13,862 bases of DNA from an uncultured Mitsuokella sp. Its GTDB lineage: Bacteria > Bacillota > Negativicutes > Selenomonadales > Selenomonadaceae. The notes beneath the pieces are model-generated. The model was not told where the DNA came from. It was given only the letters and a program-made list of their open reading frames with translations, and did not search any database. The first letter of the stretch is position 1. Each line of letters begins with the position of its first letter. The stretch lies in NCBI GenBank assembly GCA_900770895.1, contig CAAGMF010000246.1, forward strand, positions 1 to 13,862, read 5' to 3'. This document shows, piece after piece, positions 1 through 6,173 of the stretch. Position numbers and translations under genes: made by a program.

Positions 1-1
1 G

Positions 2-37
2 AATATCCAGCTAAGGAAGAAGCAGCTGTCGTTCTGA
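2..37 (+). CDS. possible 3' end of an upstream gene (partial)
   Basis: The second reading frame is open from the window edge and would end NIQLRKKQLSF followed by TGA at 35-37. The stop lies 9 bp before a hairpin and 42 bp before a clear terminator, which is the expected place for the end of a gene. Only 11 codons are visible, so the product cannot be recognised. The first frame also stays open to 113, but it would run through both hairpins, so it is less likely. Confidence 0.25.
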   Translation, partial: NIQLRKKQLSF

Positions 38-46
38 GGAGAGCAG

Positions 47-78
47 AAGCCTTCCCCCTAGGGGAAGGCTTTGGTTTT
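47..78 (+). repeat. palindromic hairpin of the GCCTTCCCC family, possible terminator
   Basis: AAGCCTTCCCC (47-57) and GGGGAAGGCTT (61-71) form a perfect 11-bp stem around CTA, followed by TTGGTTTT. The same core occurs at 5918 and 6086, so this is either a shortened member of that repeat family or a terminator that shares its sequence. The weak T-tract makes it a poorer terminator than the hairpin at 80-105. Confidence 0.6.
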
Positions 79-79
79 C

Positions 80-105
80 AAGGGGCTGCTTCGCAGCCCC
101 TTTTT
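80..105 (+). terminator. Rho-independent terminator of the upstream gene
   Basis: AAGGGGCTGC (80-89) pairs with GCAGCCCCTT (93-102) around a TTC loop, and the stem runs into TTTTT (101-105). It lies between the window edge and the radical SAM gene. Transcription of that gene therefore probably starts in the short stretch after it or reads through, since no good promoter is visible in 106-127. Confidence 0.8.
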
Positions 106-139
106 ACTGTGTAAGGTTATTTGATACGGAGGAAAATTG

Positions 140-2836
140 ATGGTAAAGCTCGATCACGAGGTACTGCAGACGGTATTGAAGCCGTCCCGCTACACGGGCG
201 GTGAATGGAACGAGACGGTGAAAGACCATGCTGCGATTGACTGCCTCTGGGCCCTGGCTCTGCCGGATGTCTACGAGGTCGGCATGAGCAACCTGGGACT
301 CGCCATACTCTACGATATATTGAACAAGCGCTCTGATACAGCAGCCGAGCGCGTCTATGCGCCCTGGCCTGACATGGCCGAAGCCATGAGCGAGCGCCAT
401 ATGCCGCTCTACACACTCGAGACGCATACCGAGCTCGCGGCCTGCGACCTGTTCGGGTTCTCGCTGCAGTATGAGATGATCTATTCGAACGTCCTCTACA
501 TGCTCGATCTCGCCGGCATCCCGCTCTGGGCGCGCGAGCGCGGCGAAGACATGCCGTTCATCGTCGGTGGCGGCCCCTGCGTCTACAATGTCGAGCCGAT
601 CGCTGACTTCTTCGATTTCTTCATCATCGGCGAGGGCGAAGAGGTCATGGGCGAGGTGACAGATGCCTTCATCGCCTGGAAGAGGGAAGGCCGTCCCGGC
701 GGTCGCCGCGGCTTCCTGCGTCGCCTGCTGACCGTGCGCGGCGTCTACGTGCCCTCGTTCTACGAACCGGAGTACAGCGACGGTGGAGCCGGAGATTTCA
801 TCGCCCTCCATCCGACCGTGTCTGAGGCCGAGCCGGTCATATTCAAGCGCGTCGTAAAAGACATGGACACCGTCCCGTCGGTCGAGCATCCGGTCGTGCC
901 CTATATGAACATCGTGCACAACCGCCTCATGCTCGAGCTGTTCCGCGGCTGCTCGCGCGGCTGCCGGTTCTGCCAGGCAGGCATCTGCTACCGCCCGGTG
1001 CGCGAGCGCAGCGAGAGCCACCTGCGCGACATGGCCCAGGGACTTTTCGCCTGCACAGGCTACGATGAGATGAGCCTGACCTCCCTCTCATCGGCGGACT
1101 ACTCCGGCCTCGATCAGCTCGTCGACGACCTCATGAGCGATTTCCGCGATGAGAAAGTCAGCTTCTCGCTGCCATCGCTGCGCATCGACAGCTTCTCCAT
1201 TGGACTAGCTCAGCGCCTGCAGCAGGTTCGGAAATCCGGCCTGACCTTTGCTCCTGAGGCCGGCACGCAGCGCCTGCGCGACGTCATCAACAAGGGCGTC
1301 ACCGAGGAGAACCTCATGGAGGCCTGCGGCGCCGCCTTCCGCAAGGGCTGGAAGCAGGTCAAGCTCTACTTCATGATGGGATTGCCGACGGAGACGGACG
1401 AGGATATCATCGGCATCGCCGATCTCGCGAAGAAAGTCGTCGACCTCTATACGGAGATCAAAGGCCGCCGCGGCGTCAAGGTCACCATCTCGGTCGCCTG
1501 CTTCGTGCCGAAGCCCTACACGCCATTCCAGTGGTTCGGCCAGCTGCCGATTGCGGAATTCGAGCGTCGCCAGCATCTGCTCAAAGAGCATATCACTGAC
1601 CGCGCCATCACGTTCAACTACCACGATGCCCGCCTCTCCGTTATCGAGGGCGTGCTCGCGCGCGGCGACCGCCGTCTCGCGCCGGTCATCGTTCAGGCGT
1701 ACCAGGACGGGGCACGGTTCGACGGCTGGACGGATCACTACCGCCATGACGTCTGGGTCGAGGCATTTGCGAAATGCGGCATCGATATGGCGTACTACAA
1801 TGAGCGCACGCGCGACTTCGCCGAGCCGCTGCCCTGGGAGATCACGTCGCCGGGCGTCAACAAGGAATTCCTGCTGCGCGAGTGGCATCATGCTATGCGC
1901 GGGCGGCTGACGCCGGACTGCCGCCGCGGCGATTGCCAGGCCTGCGGCATCTGCCCGAACCTCGGCGTCACCGTCATCGACCATGCAGCTGACCTGCAGG
2001 CTGGTGCAACAGAGCAGGCCAGGGGCGACCTGCGGCGGACGGCTGGGGCCCTCGATGCCGAGAGCGGATCGCTCATCCCGCCGGCGTCGCAGTCGCAGAC
2101 GGGCAAAAAGCCGCCGCTGGCTCCCGGTCATAAGAACGGACAGCCGCGTGAGCTCTACTGCTATCGCGCCCGCATCACGAAGGGTGAGCCACTGCGCTAC
2201 GTCTCGCATCTCGACTACGCGAATCTGTTCATCCGCGCCTTTGACCGAGCGCATCTGCCGATGGCCTATTCCGAGGGCTTCAACCCGCATATGAAGGTTG
2301 CGTTCGCCTCGGCGCTGTCGCTCGGCGTCACGAGCGAGGCCGAGTACATGGATTTCGAGCTCGTGCGCGACGTCGCCCAGCCGGTCGTATTCGACGCCTT
2401 GCGGGACAACCTGCCGCCCGGTGTCCAGCTCCTTGGGCTGAAACAGGTCCACGGCCGTCATCCCGCGCTCATGGCGGCGACGGATGAGGCGACGTACCGG
2501 ATCGAAGTGCCATTGGGCGGCGATGCCGGTGCGGCGGAGCAGGCGGTCGCGCGCTACAATGCGGCTGCCTCGGCGGTCTATCACCGCGTCACGCCGAAGA
2601 AGAAGCGCGACATCGAGACGAAGCAGTACCTGCTGCAGCCCGTCAAGCTGACCGTAGCTGACGGACAGGCCGAGCTCGCCATGGACATAAAGATCACGCA
2701 GTCCGGCAGCGTGAAGCCGCTCGAGATCCTGCAGCTCCTGGCCGCTGACTACGGACTGCCGGTGAACCCGGCCCAGGCCCGCATCACGCGCACCGGCCTC
2801 TACAGCCAGGGAAAGACCCTGCTGGACATCGTCTGA
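140..2836 (+). CDS. B12-binding/radical SAM protein (TIGR03960) fused to DUF2344 (TIGR03936)
   Basis: This is an 898-residue protein. ATG at 140 is chosen because GGAGG at 128-132 lies 7 nt upstream; the TTG just before it is closer to the site. Residues about 30-180 look like the B12-binding-type N-terminal domain (GGGPCVYNVEP at 143-153, IIGEGEE at 162-168). The radical SAM core follows with the iron-sulfur motif CX3CX2C at C271, C275 and C278, then FAPEAGTQRLR at 370-380 and FMMGLPTETDED at 411-422. A second cysteine cluster (C594, C599, C602, C605) may hold another metal site. A poorly conserved, Ala/Gln-rich linker (about 612-668) leads to a DUF2344 domain (672-898). In many Firmicutes these two parts are separate neighbouring genes. 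The substrate is unknown; the frequent link to rng and ribosomal genes suggests an RNA or ribosome role, but that is inference. The family assignment is firm. Confidence 0.92.
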   Translation: MVKLDHEVLQTVLKPSRYTGGEWNETVKDHAAIDCLWALALPDVYEVGMSNLGLAILYDILNKRSDTAAERVYAPWPDMAEAMSERHMPLYTLETHTELAACDLFGFSLQYEMIYSNVLYMLDLAGIPLWARERGEDMPFIVGGGPCVYNVEPIADFFDFFIIGEGEEVMGEVTDAFIAWKREGRPGGRRGFLRRLLTVRGVYVPSFYEPEYSDGGAGDFIALHPTVSEAEPVIFKRVVKDMDTVPSVEHPVVPYMNIVHNRLMLELFRGCSRGCRFCQAGICYRPVRERSESHLRDMAQGLFACTGYDEMSLTSLSSADYSGLDQLVDDLMSDFRDEKVSFSLPSLRIDSFSIGLAQRLQQVRKSGLTFAPEAGTQRLRDVINKGVTEENLMEACGAAFRKGWKQVKLYFMMGLPTETDEDIIGIADLAKKVVDLYTEIKGRRGVKVTISVACFVPKPYTPFQWFGQLPIAEFERRQHLLKEHITDRAITFNYHDARLSVIEGVLARGDRRLAPVIVQAYQDGARFDGWTDHYRHDVWVEAFAKCGIDMAYYNERTRDFAEPLPWEITSPGVNKEFLLREWHHAMRGRLTPDCRRGDCQACGICPNLGVTVIDHAADLQAGATEQARGDLRRTAGALDAESGSLIPPASQSQTGKKPPLAPGHKNGQPRELYCYRARITKGEPLRYVSHLDYANLFIRAFDRAHLPMAYSEGFNPHMKVAFASALSLGVTSEAEYMDFELVRDVAQPVVFDALRDNLPPGVQLLGLKQVHGRHPALMAATDEATYRIEVPLGGDAGAAEQAVARYNAAASAVYHRVTPKKKRDIETKQYLLQPVKLTVADGQAELAMDIKITQSGSVKPLEILQLLAADYGLPVNPAQARITRTGLYSQGKTLLDIV

Positions 2837-2862
2837 AAAAATGTTTGAAAGGAGGCTGGCGC

Positions 2863-4305
2863 ATGAAATCCATACTAGTCGAAGCATCGCCGGAGGAGAC
2901 GCGCGCCGCCATCGTCGAGGACGGCGAGCTGCTGTCCATCGAGGTCGAGCGGGCCACGCACTCGCATATCGTTGGCAACATCTACAAAGGCCACGTCCAG
3001 AACGTCCTGCCGGGCATGCAGGCCGCCTTCGTCGATATCGGGCAGGAGAAGAACGCCTTCCTCTATATCGGCGACGGGCGCCAGCACGACCGTATCGCCA
3101 GCCTCGCCCAGCCGCAGCGCATCCATATCGGCGAGTACCTGCCCGTGCAGATCACGAAGGATGCCATCGGCACGAAAGGGCCGCGCGCCACGACGCATAT
3201 CACGCTGCCGGGGCGCAACGTCGTCCTCATGCCTACGGCGGCCTATGTCGGCATATCGCGGCGCATCGAGTCGGAGGGGGAGCGCAGCCGTCTGCTCGAT
3301 ATCGCGCACCGGCTCTGCCCGGAGGGCATGGGGCTCATCGTGCGCACGGCTGCGGCCGGCGTCACCGAGGAGGCTATGGCCGCCGACGTCCGCTATCTGA
3401 CCGGACTATGGCAGAGCATACTCGCGCATTTCCGGTTGAAAAGCCACGGCGGCGTCCTGCTCTACCGCGATGCCGACCTCATCATCCGGACGATTCGCGA
3501 TTCCTTCGGCCCCGATGTCGACACATTGCTCATCGATGATCGCCGCGAGGCTCAGCGTGCCCGCGAGCTCATCGAGCACCTGTCGCCGGAGCTCGTAGAC
3601 CGCGTCCAGCTTTACGAGGGTACGGAGCCGCTGTTCCGCAGCTACGGGCTCGACCGCATCATCGAGAGCCTTAGCGCCCGTCAGGTGGAGCTGCCGTCGG
3701 GCGGCTTCCTCGTCATCGACAAGACGGAGGCACTGACGGTCATCGACGTCAATACCGGCAGCTACGTCGGCCAGTCGAACCTTGCCGATACCGTGTATCA
3801 TGCGAATATCGAGGCGGCGGCGGAGATTCTGCGCCAGATACGCTTGCGTGACATCGGTGGCATCATCATCATCGATTTCATCGATATGGAGACCGACGCG
3901 CAGAAGGAAAGCCTGCTCGCCTATCTGCGCGAGCACGGGAAGGCCGACCGCACGAAGATGAACGTCGTCGACATCACGCCCCTCGGTCTCGTCGAGATCA
4001 CGCGCAAGAAATCCCGCCAGAACCTGGCCGGCATCGTCTATACCGAGTGCCCCGTCTGCCAGGGCCGCGGCTACATCGAGTCGACGGAGACCGTCAGCAT
4101 CCGCATCAGCCGCGACATCCGGCAGATGGAGGCACGGTCGCACGCCCCGCATGGCTACAATATAGAGGTCGCCCCGGCCGTCGCCAGCGAGCTCGCTGCG
4201 AGTCCGCTGCTGCTGAACCTCGCTGCGAAGTACGGCACCGATATCAAGGTGACCGCGAAGCCGGATCTGCATCCCGAGACATACTCCATCCTGTCGCAGA
4301 GCTGA
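2863..4305 (+). CDS. rng: ribonuclease G (RNase E/G family)
   Basis: This 480-residue endoribonuclease of single-stranded RNA acts in rRNA 5' maturation and mRNA decay in the cytoplasm. ATG at 2863 follows GGAGG (2851-2855) by 7 nt. An S1-like RNA-binding domain lies at about 34-125, starting HIVGNIYKGHVQNVLPGMQAA. The catalytic core has FLVIDKTEALTVIDVNTGS (282-300), with D295 matching E. coli RNase E D303, and IIIIDFIDMET (334-344), with D338 matching D346. The zinc-link motif CPVC is at C396-C399, needed for dimerisation in RNase E. The length is normal for RNase G, and no RNase E-type scaffold tail is present. It lies 26 bp after the radical SAM gene and is probably in the same operon. 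No terminator is visible after it, so some read-through into the flagellin leader is possible. Confidence 0.96.
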   Translation: MKSILVEASPEETRAAIVEDGELLSIEVERATHSHIVGNIYKGHVQNVLPGMQAAFVDIGQEKNAFLYIGDGRQHDRIASLAQPQRIHIGEYLPVQITKDAIGTKGPRATTHITLPGRNVVLMPTAAYVGISRRIESEGERSRLLDIAHRLCPEGMGLIVRTAAAGVTEEAMAADVRYLTGLWQSILAHFRLKSHGGVLLYRDADLIIRTIRDSFGPDVDTLLIDDRREAQRARELIEHLSPELVDRVQLYEGTEPLFRSYGLDRIIESLSARQVELPSGGFLVIDKTEALTVIDVNTGSYVGQSNLADTVYHANIEAAAEILRQIRLRDIGGIIIIDFIDMETDAQKESLLAYLREHGKADRTKMNVVDITPLGLVEITRKKSRQNLAGIVYTECPVCQGRGYIESTETVSIRISRDIRQMEARSHAPHGYNIEVAPAVASELAASPLLLNLAAKYGTDIKVTAKPDLHPETYSILSQS

Positions 4306-4370
4306 GCCTGTAGATATCAGTCCATAGTGACCGCGGTTGAAAATGACGAAAAAAATTATCGAAAGGGTAT

Positions 4371-4396
4371 TAAGTTCCGTCCGCGACATCCGATAT
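4371..4396 (+). promoter_or_regulatory. sigma-28/sigma-D-type flagellar promoter
   Basis: TAAGTT (4371) and TCCGATAT (4389-4396) match the flagellar consensus TAAA...GCCGATAT closely. The -35 core differs by one base, the -10 by its first base, and the spacing is 14 nt. It is the only such pair in the intergenic region and lies ahead of the flagellin gene, the classic sigma-28/D target. The predicted transcription start is about 4402-4404, giving a leader of roughly 175 nt. Confidence 0.7.
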
Positions 4397-4398
4397 AT

Positions 4399-4430
4399 AA
4401 AGTGTAAGGCAAACAAAGTGTAAGGCAAAC
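4399..4430 (+). repeat. perfect 16-bp tandem direct repeat at the flagellin transcription start
   Basis: AAAGTGTAAGGCAAAC occurs at 4399-4414 and again, with no gap, at 4415-4430. The first copy overlaps the transcription start predicted from the sigma-28-like -10 element. It could be a replication-slippage duplication, or a functional repeat setting leader structure or start-site choice. Confidence 0.9.
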
Positions 4431-4442
4431 GGTAATACGCAA

Positions 4443-4460
4443 GCTGCCAGGGATGGCAGC
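4443..4460 (+). promoter_or_regulatory. leader hairpin 1 with ANGGAN hexaloop, predicted CsrA site
   Basis: GCTGCC (4443-4448) and GGCAGC (4455-4460) form a perfect 6-bp stem closing the hexaloop AGGGAT. This is the ANGGAN loop in a hairpin that defines high-affinity CsrA/RsmE sites. It lies about 40 nt into the predicted flagellin transcript. In Bacillus subtilis, CsrA bound to two sites in the hag leader blocks flagellin translation and FliW relieves the block. CsrA itself is not in this window. Confidence 0.65.
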
Positions 4461-4494
4461 CATCGGTCAGCTAGCAGCCGGTGACCCTGATAGG
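4460..4494 (+). promoter_or_regulatory. leader hairpin 2 between the two predicted CsrA hairpins
   Basis: ATCGGTCA (4462-4469) pairs with TGACC (4482-4486) and, after a CT bulge, GAT (4489-4491), around a 12-nt loop. It has no GGA loop. It may set the spacing or geometry of the flanking GGA hairpins. Its function is unknown. Confidence 0.4.
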
Positions 4495-4522
4495 ACAGCT
4501 TGCTATTATAAAAAAGACAAGA

Positions 4523-4538
4523 CGGGCAGGGATGCTCG
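4523..4538 (+). promoter_or_regulatory. leader hairpin 3 with ANGGAN hexaloop, predicted CsrA site
   Basis: CGGGC (4523-4527) and GCTCG (4534-4538) form a stem with one G-T wobble, extendable by A4522-T4539. It closes the hexaloop AGGGAT, identical to that of hairpin 1. The loop context CAGGGATG matches the CsrA selection consensus core CARGGAUG. It lies about 25 nt before the Shine-Dalgarno. Confidence 0.65.
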
Positions 4539-4563
4539 TACATAACAAATTCTCTAAAGAATC

Positions 4564-4570
4564 AGGGAGG
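4564..4570 (+). promoter_or_regulatory. flagellin Shine-Dalgarno overlapping a third ANGGAN motif
   Basis: AGGGAGG is a near-ideal Shine-Dalgarno 8 nt before ATG 4579. Its first six bases, AGGGAG, also fit ANGGAN. This is the layout seen in CsrA-repressed genes, where one site covers the ribosome binding site and others lie upstream. It is not in a clear hexaloop: a weak pairing of AAATTC (4547-4552) with GAATTT (4570-4575) would place it in a larger loop. Confidence 0.55.
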
Positions 4571-4578
4571 AATTTATC

Positions 4579-5904
4579 ATGGCAATGGTAGTAAAGAACA
4601 ACATGTCGGCAATCTCCACGCTGAACACGTTGAACAAGAACTCGTCGGCACTCTCGAAGAGCCTGCAGAAGGTTTCCTCGGGCATGAAGATCAACAGCGC
4701 TGCTGATGACGCTTCGGGCTATGCAATATCTGAGCGCATGCGCGTCCAGATCCGCGGCCTCGACCAGGCAAACAGCAACACCCAGAACGGCACCAGCATG
4801 ATGAAGGTCGCCGAGGGTGCTGTCTCCTCGACGGTCGACATCCTGAAGACCCTCAAAGAGAAAGTCATCAACGCAGCCAACGATTCGAACACCGACAGCG
4901 ACCGTGCTACGATCCAGAAAGAGCTCGATCAGAGCATCGACCAGATCAACGACAACGCGAACGTGACGTTCAACGGCAAGTACCTCGTTGATGGTTCGAA
5001 GAACGCTGCTGTCACGCAGACGACGACGGCTATGACGAATGAGAGCCTGAACAGCACGACTAAGTGGGATACGGCTCTGACGGCGATGACTGACCGCAAT
5101 GGCAACAGCCTGAACATCAACTCGACGTATTCCATCTCGGTATCGTTCGTCAATGAGGGCACGACCTACACGACCTCGGTGCAGATCGGCTCGAAGGGCC
5201 TGAATGATCTCCTCACGAAGAGTGCTATCGGCGGTGGCTCGACTGTAGCTATCAGCAAGTACATGAAGACGAGCGGCTCGAGTGCTATCATCGGCAAGGA
5301 CATCGCTGGCGATACCGTCTACACGGCTGACCGCGGCAATGCTCTGACGATTCAGGCGGCTACGTCTGGTGTGGCTGGCCAGATTTCTGGCGTAACCTTC
5401 GCTGTTACCAACACGCAGGGTGCAGAGCAGAAGTCCATCAACGCTGTGCTCGACAACTTCTCCGAGTCGGTTCGCGCTCAGAACAAGTCGGCTGACAACG
5501 CTATATCGCTGCAGATCGGCACGAAAGCTAACCAGAGCATCAAGGTCGGCCTGACCGATATGCGTGCTGAGGCTCTCGGCCTCCAGTCCTCGACTGGTGC
5601 TACGATCCAGATCGGTACGCAGAAGCAGGCCAATGCCGCTATCAACGTGCTCGACAACGCTGTACAGAAAGCCCTCGACCAGCAGACCACGATTGGTTCT
5701 GTCGAGTCTCGCTTGGAGTACACCAGCAGCAACTTGACGACGGCTTCCGAGAACGTCCAGAGCTCGGAGTCCACCATCCGCGACGCCGATATGGCGAAAG
5801 AGATGACGGAGTACACGAAGAACAACGTCCTGCTCCAGGCTGCACAGTCCATGCTGTCGCAGGCCAACCAGAACAGCTCGTCCGTTCTCAGCCTGCTCCA
5901 GTAA
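4579..5904 (+). CDS. hag: flagellin, filament structural protein
   Basis: This 441-residue protein (hag/fliC type) is exported by the flagellar type III system and polymerises into the filament; as usual it has no signal peptide. The N-terminal D0/D1 helices (about 1-140) carry SSGMKINSAADDASGYAIS (33-51) and IRGLDQANSNTQNG (58-71). The C-terminal D1/D0 (about 345-441) has VESRLEYTSSNL and ends QANQNSSSVLSLLQ. The central region (about 141-300) is variable and rich in Ser, Thr and Asn, so it offers many surface O-glycan sites; several N-X-S/T sequons also occur. There is no cysteine. Codon use differs from the neighbours: Ala is often GCT and Lys mostly AAG, as expected of a highly expressed gene. 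It has its own sigma-28-like promoter, a structured leader with CsrA-like sites, and a strong terminator. Downstream glycosyltransferases suggest the product is glycosylated. Confidence 0.98.
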   Translation: MAMVVKNNMSAISTLNTLNKNSSALSKSLQKVSSGMKINSAADDASGYAISERMRVQIRGLDQANSNTQNGTSMMKVAEGAVSSTVDILKTLKEKVINAANDSNTDSDRATIQKELDQSIDQINDNANVTFNGKYLVDGSKNAAVTQTTTAMTNESLNSTTKWDTALTAMTDRNGNSLNINSTYSISVSFVNEGTTYTTSVQIGSKGLNDLLTKSAIGGGSTVAISKYMKTSGSSAIIGKDIAGDTVYTADRGNALTIQAATSGVAGQISGVTFAVTNTQGAEQKSINAVLDNFSESVRAQNKSADNAISLQIGTKANQSIKVGLTDMRAEALGLQSSTGATIQIGTQKQANAAINVLDNAVQKALDQQTTIGSVESRLEYTSSNLTTASENVQSSESTIRDADMAKEMTEYTKNNVLLQAAQSMLSQANQNSSSVLSLLQ

Positions 5905-5917
5905 TCCTTGTCCGTAT

Positions 5918-6008
5918 AAAGCCTTCCCCTTTTGGGAAGGTGGCTCATGGCGTAGCTGTGAGCCGGATGAGGTGGCGAGCCGAATGGCCCTATGGCATTT
6001 CAAGGCTT
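5918..6008 (+). repeat. palindromic intergenic repeat, copy A
   Basis: It starts AAAGCCTTCCCC (5918-5929), which pairs with GGGAAGG (5934-5940). A second hairpin follows, GGCTCATGGC / GCTGTGAGCC (5942-5964, with two G-T pairs), then GGATGAGGTGG, and AAGGCTT (6002-6008) closes the element as an imperfect inverted end. Copy B at 6086 shares the first hairpin, the GCGTAGC loop of the second hairpin and the following GAGGTG. It resembles REP/MITE-like palindromic repeats common between genes in gut and oral Firmicutes. It lies in the flagellin 3' UTR, before the terminator. Confidence 0.75.
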
Positions 6009-6032
6009 GCACGGCTTACTACAGTAGCTATG

Positions 6033-6061
6033 ACCCTCTCCCGTATGGGAGAGGGTTTTTT
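6033..6061 (+). terminator. Rho-independent terminator of the flagellin gene
   Basis: ACCCTCTCCC (6033-6042) and GGGAGAGGGT (6047-6056) form a 10-bp stem around GTAT, followed by a run of six T (6056-6061). It separates the flagellin unit from the glycosyltransferase genes, which therefore need their own promoter or depend on read-through. No convincing promoter is visible in 6062-6161; TGTAATAT at 6079-6085 is only a weak -10-like string without a -35. Confidence 0.92.
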
Positions 6062-6085
6062 CTATACATGGCGAATATGTAATAT

Positions 6086-6159
6086 AAAGCCTTCCCCTAT
6101 GGGGAAGGTGTCAGCGTAGCTGACGAAAGAGGTGTAGTAAGGGAAAAAGGGAAGGCTTT
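6086..6159 (+). repeat. palindromic intergenic repeat, copy B, with 11-bp terminal inverted repeats
   Basis: The element is bounded by AAAGCCTTCCC (6086-6096) and its exact complement GGGAAGGCTTT (6149-6159). Inside are GCCTTCCCC TAT GGGGAAGG (6089-6108) and GTCAGC GTA GCTGAC (6110-6124). The 74-bp size, exact terminal inverted repeats and kinship to copy A fit a MITE-like non-autonomous element. It ends 2 bp before the Shine-Dalgarno of the next gene. Confidence 0.75.
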
Positions 6160-6173
6160 CGGGAGGGAAACCA

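Noticed and set aside
1205..2887. A 560-codon open frame on the minus strand opposite the radical SAM gene.
   Set aside because: It is a shadow of a high-GC, strongly biased coding gene; no motifs, no ribosome binding site, and the + strand protein is clearly conserved. The same holds for the minus-strand frames across rng and the glycosyltransferases.
4399..4486. A possible c-di-GMP-I (GEMM) riboswitch: GGCAAAC, ACGCAAGC and AGCCGGTGACC echo its conserved blocks.
   Set aside because: The GAAA-capped hairpin between GCAAAC and GGGACGCAAAGC is absent (only six bases lie there) and ACGCAAGC lacks a base of the conserved core. The hairpins present are better explained as GGA-loop sites. A covariance-model search (RF01051) would settle it.
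4471..6012. A 513-codon open frame on the minus strand opposite the whole flagellin gene.
   Set aside because: It has no ribosome binding site or recognisable domain, it is Arg/Leu/Val-rich as expected of a complement of biased codons, and the + strand gene is certain. The long antisense frame is a codon-use artefact.
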